A stretch of DNA of 6,348 nucleotides from Candidatus Wirthbacteria bacterium CG2_30_54_11 (lineage in GTDB: Bacteria > Patescibacteriota > CG2-30-54-11). The notes under the pieces were generated by a model, which saw only the letters and a program-made list of their open reading frames with translations, was not told the origin of the DNA and did no database searches. Shown one piece after another: positions 1 to 6,222 of the stretch. The stretch covers positions 3,256 to 9,603 of the forward strand of contig MNZT01000056.1 of NCBI GenBank assembly GCA_001873755.1, in the 5' to 3' direction. The position numbers and the translations under genes were made by a program. Every line of letters begins with the position of its first letter. Position 1 is the first letter of the stretch.

Positions 1-411
1 GAAAAAAAGCGACACTATGGTCCGCAGGAACCGTTCAAAGAATACGAGCCCGACATACTCGCTGTAGTTCCCCCCGCATCTGTTCTGGAGCAGCCGGGCT
101 TCGAACAGATCACCTGCCACGCTGGGCCCGGGCGCCACGATATTATAGAACAAACGGACCGCCTGGAACTCCACCAGCTGTCTGAAGCAGACCGCTTTCC
201 CTGCCGAGACCAACAGTACGGACATCACTCTGGCAATGGTGATGATCGGCAGTGCCACCAGGATCACCACCACCGCCTCGTTCAGATAGCCGATCTCGGT
301 CAGTTTCTGCCACAGATCGTCCCAGTTCAAGCCTCTCAGGGACACCAGGAAAAGAACAATGCCTGTGAACGAGATACCCAGATTGACCCGTCTGCCGAAA
401 GATCCTGACAT
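1..411 (-). CDS. YbhN/AglD/MprF-type flippase-like integral membrane protein, 5' part only
   Basis: The reading frame starts at the ATG at 409-411 and stays open for 137 codons to the window edge, so only the N-terminus is present. I see hydrophobic segments at about residues 10-25 and 45-68, then a stretch with F-Y-N and A-P-G-P-S-V-A-G-D (residues 88-101) and an F-F-E-R-F motif near 124-128. This order (hydrophobic pair, 'N..aPG..sGD', later 'ER') fits the lysylphosphatidylglycerol synthase transmembrane / UPF0104 family, whose members move or help make lipid-linked molecules at the cytoplasmic membrane. A GGAG four bases before the ATG supports this start; an in-frame TTG five codons upstream is less likely. 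It follows the lipoprotein gene by 49 nt and is probably co-transcribed. Family call fairly sure; substrate unknown. An overlapping frame (143-421) is a shadow. Confidence 0.75.
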   Translation of the reverse strand, partial: MSGSFGRRVNLGISFTGIVLFLVSLRGLNWDDLWQKLTEIGYLNEAVVVILVALPIITIARVMSVLLVSAGKAVCFRQLVEFQAVRLFYNIVAPGPSVAGDLFEARLLQNRCGGNYSEYVGLVFFERFLRTIVSLFF

Positions 412-460
412 CGTACTCCATCGCAAATAACTGATACTCTCTGCAGGGCCAGAACTGCCT

Positions 461-1399
461 TCAGCGGATGATCTCCTGCCGGGGATCCTGTTGTATATCA
501 AAAAGCTTGATCGGCTGGGTCCGGATGATGACCGGAGGTGTCGTCTGATTGGTATGGCAGGCAGACAGGGAGAGATCCTGGGTGGAAGTTTCTGTCTGGC
601 TGGTATGTAATTGAGTGTCTATCGCATAAAAGTACATCTCGACCCAGGCTTCAGAATAAGAAGCATAACCAGGTATATCATCAGCAGTCAGCTGAGTCGT
701 CCAGATGAGATCTTTGTCTCTCCCCTCTGATGGATGCTGCATATTGACCACTGACCATTCGCTTGACTGAGAGGTATTTTTATCCTGGAGACGATACTTC
801 AGTTCAACGACCATAATCCCGTTGCCGCCTGTGGCCTGCACGCTGATATCAGCCGAAAGAGAACCGCAGCCGGTTCCCCGATAGTAGATGATATCAGTCG
901 ACAGGGTCTGATCACTGATCACGGGTCCGGTCGCCACCGGAGCCGTGACCGGCACCGACGGGATATCAGGGATGATGGCGGTACTGAGAGGGGGCATGAT
1001 GACCGCTTTCTTTGCGGCGACCGTGACCATAACCTCACTCGTATCGCCCCACTTCCCGTCCGCATCCTGACCGCGAACCCCGATGGTATAGGTTCCCTCG
1101 ACGGTCGGCGACCAGTTGTAGCGCACAGCGGCCAGCGTCGGCATAGCATCGGGCGCTTCCGTCTGAACGACTGCGCCATTGATGACGATCTCCACGACAA
1201 AGACGCCGGAAGGGACATTGGTATGAGTCACGATCTCATAGGGAACCGCCTCCAGCTTTTCGCCTTCGAGCGGAGCATCGACCCAGGAACGGATGCTGGT
1301 CTCGTCAACAAATTTGTTCGTGGTAGCAGCTCTGGTGCAGCCGCTGAATACAGCCAGGAGCATGATAATGGCAGCGAACGCTGATAGTCTGGTGTTCAT
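461..1399 (-). CDS. secreted Ig-like domain lipoprotein
   Basis: A 312-residue predicted lipoprotein. Residues 1-20 form a signal peptide (Arg4, then a hydrophobic core) ending in V-F-S-G-C, so lipidation at Cys21 is expected, with the body outside the cytoplasmic membrane. Residues about 37-127 look like an Ig/fibronectin-like beta domain beginning S-W-V-D-A-P and ending V-M-V-T-V; a Pro-rich linker spans about 131-158; a second beta-rich domain spans about 159-281 and starts and ends near Cys178 and Cys281, which could pair. No catalytic motif is visible. The ATG overlaps the stop of the upstream LysM gene as ATGA, so translation is probably coupled, and this fixes the start: the frame runs 45 codons further upstream but that extension lies inside the LysM gene and would bury the signal peptide. 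Exact function unknown; it probably partners the LysM protein at the cell surface. Confidence 0.85.
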   Translation of the reverse strand: MNTRLSAFAAIIMLLAVFSGCTRAATTNKFVDETSIRSWVDAPLEGEKLEAVPYEIVTHTNVPSGVFVVEIVINGAVVQTEAPDAMPTLAAVRYNWSPTVEGTYTIGVRGQDADGKWGDTSEVMVTVAAKKAVIMPPLSTAIIPDIPSVPVTAPVATGPVISDQTLSTDIIYYRGTGCGSLSADISVQATGGNGIMVVELKYRLQDKNTSQSSEWSVVNMQHPSEGRDKDLIWTTQLTADDIPGYASYSEAWVEMYFYAIDTQLHTSQTETSTQDLSLSACHTNQTTPPVIIRTQPIKLFDIQQDPRQEIIR

Positions 1400-3942
1400 T
1401 TGCCCCCCGCAGTAGTAGGAATCTGGATCTGACCGGACGAATCTGTTGAGATCAGGCAGGAACTCATTATGCCCGGATCGCAGGCCGTGATAGAGGCATA
1501 AATCTCGATCGTGCCACCCCAGTAGAGCTTCCACCAGTCATCGTAGTAGTACTGCGGCCAACCGTCCCGGTACTCCACCGTAGTCCAGCCGTACATGAGC
1601 TCCTTGTGCCCCGGGATCCAGTACTCGGTCGCCACCAGGGAAAAGGGCAGGGTGACACTTTCACCAGGCTGAAGTGGAGGGATAGGAGCACTGACAGACC
1701 TGAAAACCGCTGCGTCCAGCGGTTCGGTGATGATCATGCTTTCGTCGTAGGGCGGGATGTTGATGATCTTCCTGCCGACCGGGCCGGCATTGGTCGCCGT
1801 GAAACCTACAGACAGCAGATAGCTGTCCTTGAACATCTCGTATCCGCCCTGGTCGGTGATGGGAGTGGAATTACGCCTGATCTCGACCGTCGCGACGGCC
1901 GAGGAGTGCAGTGCTCTCGGGTCAGGATGCGCGGTCACCCCCTCAGGCAGACAGAGCGGCTCCAGACCTTCGTTGTGGGCCTGCCCCGCGTCCATGCACC
2001 CGGGATTGGTATTCTTTGTACTCTCGATCGCCTCTTCCAGCCCCTGCTTGATGAGCTCTTTGCAGGCCACGTCGGGACAGCCGGCCTGTTCGGCCAGGGT
2101 CGCGGCGACATAGTTCAGCCCCTCGGACATGAGCTGGTCAAAATTCGGCAGGGTCGGCGGTATGCCCAGCGCCACCATGCCGATATCCAGTCCGGCAGCC
2201 AGGGCGGCTGTACATTCTGCATTCCCTCCGCAGACCAGGCCCCCGACCGCATTTACGATAGAACTCTTCAGGGTATTGTAGGCTTCCGATACCCAGCTGA
2301 CCCCGCTGGATACGAAGTCCCACAGCGACTCATACCAGCTCTGCTCCCCGATCCCCTTGTAGGGAGCCGGACAGAGCACGGTGCCCGCCGGGAACAGAGT
2401 AGCAGTCTGCCCCATCTGATCGATCGTGTAGGCAGTATCGAGGATCATAGCTCCCTGACAGACGCCGGCCTCCGGGAAATGGATGGGTTGGAAATCCTTG
2501 ATCTCCACATCATAGATGCTCGGAGGGGAATAGAAATTCACTTCTTCGCCGGCCACTGTCGGGATCTGATGGACGATCACCTGAGGCGAGGGATCGCCTG
2601 CGATCTGGCCAGCATTCAAGGGGATCACCCGAAGGTACCAGGTAGCAAGGTTATTTTTCCAGAGAGCGGAATTCTGGAATTTTGCCAAAGCCTGTATGCC
2701 GGTAGTATCGGTCGAAGCCTCGCCAGTTTGGGAAAATTTCAATTGAGCAGAAGGCAGAAACCCGCCCTCAGGATCAGCCTCGAAGACCCCGGCAAAGTCG
2801 ACCGAGAACTGCCCCTTGGCTTCGATCTTCTTTTCGTATACTCCTGACGGAGCAGTAGTATCAGAAAAAGGGAACAGAGAGACCTGCATGATGGCCTGAT
2901 CGACCTGCGGATCAGGATTGTACCACCAGAGCTTGCGCGCCCGGTCGTCCCCGCTGTCGGGAACGGATGTTTCCTTTACCCAGCTGCCGCCCATGTCCCC
3001 ATAACAATCCCAGGGAGAATTACAGACATCGAGCGTGGTCGGATTTGGCAACGCTGCATTGACCGTCCCCAGCTCCTGCAGTTTCCCTGCCTGCCATCCC
3101 CAGGTCTGAAAGGTCGGAGATGCATCAGGATCGTCGTGACCAAACGAAGGAAGCACTGCTAGAGGCAATATCAGGTCCGTCCCCTGCGGGCTAAGCATGC
3201 TGCCCTCTTCCTCAGGGACTCTGTACCAGGACTGGCCGTCTTTGGTCGCGTAGAAATATGCTCCACTCACATTAACCGGCACCATCACAGCCCCCGGCTC
3301 TGCTATTGGTGCTGACTGCGGCGTCCCCGGAGAACTGCTTTGTTCTCCGACTCCGCTGGCGATTCCGGTGATGATCGGGATCGAGACCAGTATTCCTGCC
3401 CCGAGAGGCTTGCCGGTCTGGAGACCAGGGTTGACCGCTGCGGTCTCTGTTTCAGTCGACCCGAACCGCTTCGCGACCTCGCCCAGACTCTCACCGGCGG
3501 CCGCAGGCACCTGGGCGGTATAGGTCACAGCAGCGGTCGCCTCCAGATCAAGTACCTGAGATTCTGTGACGCGACCTTTGCTGTCCAGAACTTTGACCGT
3601 GAGCGAGTGATCGCCCTCGCTCTGAGGAGTATAGCGCCAGTTGATAAGGTCAGAAGAAGCGCGATCAAGGGCATGGGTCTCGGTCTTGACCCCGTCAGCC
3701 CAGAGCTCGGCCCTCTCCAGGGGCTCCTGCCCGCGCACCACTGCCCTGACCGGTACCGGGGTCCCGACCGGATAGGCGGCATGCTGGACAGGAGAGACAA
3801 AAAAGGCCTGCAGAGGGACCGGCGGCGGCGCCTTGCCCGAACCTGTCAGTTTCCACAGTGCGACACCCAGCACCGAGACCAGAACAGCAGAAATACCGAT
3901 GACCAGAGGGAGTGTCCGTTTTCCGGAAATGATCGTTTTCAT
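1396..3942 (-). CDS. large single-pass membrane-anchored LysM protein
   Basis: An 848-residue protein. Lys8-Arg9 precede a transmembrane segment at about 11-30 with no clear cleavage site, giving an N-in, C-out anchor. Residues about 45-137 resemble an Ig-like domain (V-S-P-V-Q at 49-53, later W-R-Y-T-P). Residues about 140-190 look like one LysM repeat: Y-T-A-Q-V, G-E-S-L, V-A-K-R-F, N-P-G-L, G-A-G-I-L-V-S-I-P. LysM modules bind peptidoglycan or related N-acetylglucosamine polymers. The rest (about 215-848) is extracytoplasmic and unassigned: beta-rich parts, a helical, Cys-containing insert at about 540-665, and a last beta-rich region with an aromatic cluster at 795-808. All 12 cysteines lie after residue 300, which fits disulfides outside the cell. 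The start at 3942 is chosen because AAGGTGA at 3945-3951 sits just before it and the anchor follows directly; ten extra in-frame codons upstream are less likely. The stop overlaps the lipoprotein start by 4 nt. No enzyme motif seen. Confidence 0.85.
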   Translation of the reverse strand: MKTIISGKRTLPLVIGISAVLVSVLGVALWKLTGSGKAPPPVPLQAFFVSPVQHAAYPVGTPVPVRAVVRGQEPLERAELWADGVKTETHALDRASSDLINWRYTPQSEGDHSLTVKVLDSKGRVTESQVLDLEATAAVTYTAQVPAAAGESLGEVAKRFGSTETETAAVNPGLQTGKPLGAGILVSIPIITGIASGVGEQSSSPGTPQSAPIAEPGAVMVPVNVSGAYFYATKDGQSWYRVPEEEGSMLSPQGTDLILPLAVLPSFGHDDPDASPTFQTWGWQAGKLQELGTVNAALPNPTTLDVCNSPWDCYGDMGGSWVKETSVPDSGDDRARKLWWYNPDPQVDQAIMQVSLFPFSDTTAPSGVYEKKIEAKGQFSVDFAGVFEADPEGGFLPSAQLKFSQTGEASTDTTGIQALAKFQNSALWKNNLATWYLRVIPLNAGQIAGDPSPQVIVHQIPTVAGEEVNFYSPPSIYDVEIKDFQPIHFPEAGVCQGAMILDTAYTIDQMGQTATLFPAGTVLCPAPYKGIGEQSWYESLWDFVSSGVSWVSEAYNTLKSSIVNAVGGLVCGGNAECTAALAAGLDIGMVALGIPPTLPNFDQLMSEGLNYVAATLAEQAGCPDVACKELIKQGLEEAIESTKNTNPGCMDAGQAHNEGLEPLCLPEGVTAHPDPRALHSSAVATVEIRRNSTPITDQGGYEMFKDSYLLSVGFTATNAGPVGRKIINIPPYDESMIITEPLDAAVFRSVSAPIPPLQPGESVTLPFSLVATEYWIPGHKELMYGWTTVEYRDGWPQYYYDDWWKLYWGGTIEIYASITACDPGIMSSCLISTDSSGQIQIPTTAGGK

Positions 3943-3944
3943 GG

Positions 3945-3951
3945 TCACCTT
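3945..3951 (-). promoter_or_regulatory. ribosome binding site of the LysM gene
   Basis: AAGGTGA on the minus strand lies two bases upstream of the ATG at 3942. It matches the right part of the anti-Shine-Dalgarno complement (AGGTGA), where short spacing is normal. It decides the start ten codons inside the longest possible frame and gives this gene its own initiation site after the 78-nt gap behind the PAP2 gene. Confidence 0.7.
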
Positions 3952-4020
3952 TGCGGGTAAGCAATGAAGCAAAAAACTGAGGACGACGGATCTGTTTCGG
4001 TCAGATAGCAGTCAACACGG

Positions 4021-4647
4021 TTACCCCTGTACTTCCGGCTTCAGCCAGGAAAAGTCCCGCTCGCGCAAAAAAGAAACCATGCTGTAGGAGAGCAGCATCC
4101 CTCCTGCGATATCGATGCTGTAGTGCCCGCGGGCCAGAAGCATCGACACGATCTCTACCCCGACCAGCAGGAGAAAAAAAGCCCGGAGCCGTTTGTCTCC
4201 CTGCCAGCTGACAAACAGGTAGCAGAGGAATACTGATCCGACATGTCCGGACGGGAACATGCCCGGAATAATCCCGGGAGACAGTCCCCAGGGGCCATCT
4301 GTCCCCAGGGGGCTCATGAGCGGGGTGAGCAGTACCAACCCGGCACGGAGCAAGTAGTGCAGACCGAGCCCGAAGAGGAACAGGGGGATCCGGGAACGGA
4401 CTGATACCAGAGCGAAAACCGCAAAACCTGCCCAGCTGACCAAGACCGTCCCGTCCGCGAGATACTCGCACCATTGCACATACGGCAGGGCATCCAGGAT
4501 CAGATCAGGGGAAACTACCCGGTGAGGGAACAGGAGAAGGATGGCTGCTTCGCTCCAGGAAGTCAGCAGACTTGCTGCCGCGAGCATGACCATGGAGATC
4601 AGCAGAGGTCGCCAGTACCGTGGTTGTACCCTTCGTATCTCGGTCAT
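4021..4647 (-). CDS. PAP2 / sphingomyelin-synthase-like membrane phosphatase or phosphotransferase
   Basis: A 208-residue polytopic membrane protein with hydrophobic segments at about 13-30, 64-83, 87-108, 136-148, 156-172 and 180-194. Three motifs fit the PAP2 superfamily, closest to its sphingomyelin-synthase-like branch: R-A-G-L-V-L-L-T-P-L-M-S-P (101-113), F-P-S-G-H (131-135) and R-G-H-Y-S-I-D (173-179). The expected triad is His135, His175 and Asp179. Family members remove or transfer phosphate or phospho-head groups on lipids at the membrane, with the active site on the outer face. The start ATG overlaps the stop of the upstream HUMPS-like gene by 4 nt (ATGA) and no strong ribosome site precedes it, so coupled translation is likely. 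Between an SPFH protein and a flippase-like protein, a lipid or isoprenoid phosphate substrate is the natural guess, but which one is not visible. Confidence 0.8.
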   Translation of the reverse strand: MTEIRRVQPRYWRPLLISMVMLAAASLLTSWSEAAILLLFPHRVVSPDLILDALPYVQWCEYLADGTVLVSWAGFAVFALVSVRSRIPLFLFGLGLHYLLRAGLVLLTPLMSPLGTDGPWGLSPGIIPGMFPSGHVGSVFLCYLFVSWQGDKRLRAFFLLLVGVEIVSMLLARGHYSIDIAGGMLLSYSMVSFLRERDFSWLKPEVQG

Positions 4648-5303
4648 GACAAAAACTGCAGAAATGGCTTGATATTCTCTGCGAAATCACGGTCCAGGAC
4701 CATACCCTTCCAGGGGTCACCCGGTTTCACGATGTTGACCACCACGATGTCAGCACCATTGAAAATTGCTGACTGCAATTCCTTCCGATCGATGCCCCCC
4801 GCAGCACCGACCAGATTGTCCCATTTGCCTTTCAGTTTGGCGATGTGCTTGTACTGGATGAGCTTGCCGTAGGCATTTTCCTCGTCGCGGCCGCGGTGGA
4901 TATAGACTGCGTCCGGGATCAGATTCACCTGCCAGAGCGTCTTCATGGGATTGGTCACATTCAGCATGTCGATGGCAGAGAGGACATTGGCCCTTTTACA
5001 TTCTTCGATGAAAAGCCGAAGGGTCTCCACGGAAGCACTGCCGCTGGCAGTCACATAGGAAGCCCCGGCCTGGGCGGCCATACGCACCTCAGCCGCCGCC
5101 CCATCGACGACCTTCAGGTCGGCCACGATCCTGCCGTGCCACCATTGCTTCATCCGGCTGATTACGCCGATACCCTCCCGCTTGATGAACGGGGTACCCG
5201 CCTCGATCAGGATCTGCTCGTGCCGGGGAATATGGGGGATGGCCGCGGCGAATTCCAGAAAAGTGTGATTGAACGCCAGCTGAAGAAAGGTGTTACTTTT
5301 CAC
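4644..5303 (-). CDS. HUMPS-family TIM-barrel enzyme (3-hexulose-6-phosphate synthase / 3-keto-gulonate-6-phosphate decarboxylase-like)
   Basis: A 219-residue soluble protein of the orotidine-5'-phosphate decarboxylase superfamily, HUMPS branch. Characteristic blocks run in order: L-Q-L-A-F-N at 7-12, I-E-A-G-T-P at 33-38 (Glu34), A-D-L-K-V-V-D at 61-67 (Asp62, Lys64, Asp67: the superfamily DxKxxD signature), A-A-Q-A-G-A at 76-81, I-D-M-L-N-V at 111-116, H-R-G-R-D at 136-140, and A-G-G-I at 168-171. Known relatives make or cleave 3-hexulose-6-phosphate, or decarboxylate 3-keto-L-gulonate-6-phosphate, with Mg2+. Two points are unusual: the Asp expected at the end of strand 1 is Asn12, and the usual GR phosphate motif in the last strand is replaced by V-N-I-V-K-P-G (189-195). 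The GTG at 5303 is the start, because an in-frame TGA lies just upstream and the first barrel strand begins at residue 7. It overlaps the SPFH gene by 11 nt. Fold sure; reaction not. Confidence 0.75.
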   Translation of the reverse strand: MKSNTFLQLAFNHTFLEFAAAIPHIPRHEQILIEAGTPFIKREGIGVISRMKQWWHGRIVADLKVVDGAAAEVRMAAQAGASYVTASGSASVETLRLFIEECKRANVLSAIDMLNVTNPMKTLWQVNLIPDAVYIHRGRDEENAYGKLIQYKHIAKLKGKWDNLVGAAGGIDRKELQSAIFNGADIVVVNIVKPGDPWKGMVLDRDFAENIKPFLQFLS

Positions 5304-6033
5304 GACTGATGAGCTTCTTCATATTGAAGAGGTCGCCCGGGAGCGCCACAATGATCTTTTCAGAAGGATCTGCGGACATCTCCTTCAGGGTCTGCAAGGT
5401 ACGGAGAGCAAGTGCTCCCTCGGCTTTGGACAGGATGGTGGCCGCCTCGGCAAGCTTCACCGCTGCGTCCTTTTCTCCCTCGGCCTTGATGATGCGGGCT
5501 TTCTTGTCCCGCTCGGCCTCGGCCTGCTGGGCCATGGCGCGCTTCATATCGGCCGGAATCTCGATATTCTGGATCTCGATGGCATGGATGTCCACTCCCC
5601 ATTTATCCGCCGACTCGTCCACGATGGCTTTGATATGCTCGGCGATGTCCGCCCGTTTGGCCAGTACTTCGTCCAGAGTAACCGAACCAATGACATCCCG
5701 GAGGCTGGTCTGGGACTTGGCGGCGATCTGGGAGCGGTAGTTCTGCACTTTGTAGATGGCTACCGAAGAATCCACTACGGAAAACCGCACGATACCGTCG
5801 ACCATGCAGGAAACATTATCATTGGTGATAACTTCCTGGGTCGGGATATCCATGACCTGCTCGCGGATGTCTACGTTCTGCACCAGCTCGATGAAGGGAA
5901 TGACCAGATTCAGGCCCGGCAGGATCGTCCGTGAATACTTGCCGAACAGCGTCACCAGACCTTTGTACCCTTCGGGGACGATGCGGAGTCCCATGCCCAC
6001 TGCCACAATTGCCAGAATAACGAAAAACCACAT
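5293..6033 (-). CDS. SPFH/band-7 (stomatin/slipin-like) membrane protein
   Basis: A 246-residue slipin-type protein. A short hydrophobic N-terminus (residues 1-15) anchors it to the membrane, followed by the SPFH core: R-I-V-P-E-G (17-22), G-K-Y, P-G-L, R-E-Q-V-M-D-I-P-T-Q (57-66), V-I-T-N-D-N-V (68-74), L-R-D-V-I-G (111-116), L-D-E-V-L-A-K-R (120-127) and W-G-V (145-147). The core leads into an Ala/Glu-rich coiled coil (about 165-210) with Q-Q-A-E-A-E-R-D-K-K-A-R. The end (V-A-L-P-G-D-L-F near 229-236) is also typical of slipins. These proteins oligomerise into cage-like membrane scaffolds and often work with a membrane protease or an NfeD partner; no NfeD or protease gene lies in the window. 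It is the first gene of the leftward train, behind a clear promoter and an AGAGGA ribosome site six bases before the ATG. Its 3' end overlaps the next gene by 11 nt. Confidence 0.92.
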   Translation of the reverse strand: MWFFVILAIVAVGMGLRIVPEGYKGLVTLFGKYSRTILPGLNLVIPFIELVQNVDIREQVMDIPTQEVITNDNVSCMVDGIVRFSVVDSSVAIYKVQNYRSQIAAKSQTSLRDVIGSVTLDEVLAKRADIAEHIKAIVDESADKWGVDIHAIEIQNIEIPADMKRAMAQQAEAERDKKARIIKAEGEKDAAVKLAEAATILSKAEGALALRTLQTLKEMSADPSEKIIVALPGDLFNMKKLISREK

Positions 6034-6039
6034 ACCCGT

Positions 6040-6045
6040 TCCTCT
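6040..6045 (-). promoter_or_regulatory. ribosome binding site of the SPFH gene
   Basis: AGAGGA on the minus strand, six bases before the ATG at 6033, is a good Shine-Dalgarno match with normal spacing and supports that start. Confidence 0.7.
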
Positions 6046-6081
6046 GATAAATATGAAACTGTGCCATCAAGATACAGCCGC

Positions 6082-6110
6082 ATTATACGGTGTAGCGAGC
6101 CTGTTCTCAA
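6082..6110 (-). promoter_or_regulatory. sigma70-type promoter of the leftward operon
   Basis: On the minus strand there is TTGAGA at 6105-6110 (5 of 6 bases of the -35 consensus), a 17-base spacer, and a perfect TATAAT at 6082-6087. Transcription would start near 6075, giving a leader of about 40 nt before the SPFH start codon at 6033. This is the only near-consensus promoter I found in front of the six-gene train, so it probably drives all of it. The -35 box is only about 25 bp from the repeat region of the presumed insertion sequence, so the insertion may have removed or replaced upstream regulatory sites. Confidence 0.75.
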
Positions 6111-6133
6111 GGGATCGAATTAGATCACGAAAT

Positions 6134-6188
6134 ATCTTACCGAAGGAGGTAACGTTAGCTCATTCATAATCTTACCGAAAGGTGGGAC
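6134..6188 (+). repeat. pair of ~20-bp direct repeats, 35 bp apart
   Basis: ATCTTACCGAA is repeated exactly at 6134-6144 and 6169-6179, and the following bases (GGAGGTAAC and AGGTGGGAC) are also similar, giving two related ~20-bp units with a 35-bp period. A weaker third copy may lie at 6197-6216. The first unit also holds TTACC/GGTAA inverted arms (6137-6141 and 6148-6152), and the TAACGTTA palindrome (6150-6157) begins at its end. Repeated sites close to an element end, just before the transposase gene, are the usual layout of transposase binding sites. Confidence 0.7.
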
Positions 6189-6207
6189 AATCTCTTGATT
6201 TACAATC

Positions 6208-6213
6208 AGGAGG
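6208..6213 (+). promoter_or_regulatory. ribosome binding site of the transposase gene
   Basis: A perfect AGGAGG, nine bases before the ATG at 6223 and twelve before the next ATG at 6226. The spacing favours the first ATG, though either could serve. Confidence 0.65.
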
Positions 6214-6222
6214 GCCCAGAAC

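Noticed and set aside
143..421. A 92-codon minus-strand frame overlapping the flippase-like gene
   Set aside because: It is a +1 shadow of the frame starting at 411, whose translation has proper membrane segments and family motifs; the shadow is polar and Gly/Arg-rich.
1400..1534. A 45-codon upstream extension of the lipoprotein gene
   Set aside because: It lies inside the LysM gene in another frame and would place a signal peptide with a lipobox in the middle of the protein.
1606..2847. A 413-codon open frame on the plus strand
   Set aside because: It lies fully antisense to the LysM gene, its translation is rich in Arg/His/Asp with no recognisable domain, and long antisense frames are common opposite GC-rich genes. 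The minus-strand gene has a ribosome site, an anchor and a LysM motif.
3971..4004. A T-run after a possible hairpin (CTGA ... TCAG then TTTTTT on the minus strand) in the gap between the PAP2 and LysM genes
   Set aside because: Only four outer and three inner base pairs with uneven bulges, so a working intrinsic terminator is doubtful. A weak attenuator cannot be excluded.
3943..4020. A possible internal promoter (TTGACT on the minus strand just after the PAP2 stop)
   Set aside because: No acceptable -10 box lies 16-18 bases downstream.
4474..5309. Plus-strand frames at 4474-4872 and 4845-5309
   Set aside because: Both lie antisense to the PAP2 and HUMPS-like genes and show no domain, start context or plausible composition.
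5290..5934. A 214-codon plus-strand frame opposite the SPFH gene
   Set aside because: The minus strand encodes a textbook SPFH protein here; the plus-strand frame has low-complexity, shadow-like translation.
6148..6160. GGTAACGTTAGC inspected as a transcription-factor operator
   Set aside because: The TAACGTTA palindrome is short, and its position next to the repeated units is better explained as part of the insertion-sequence end.
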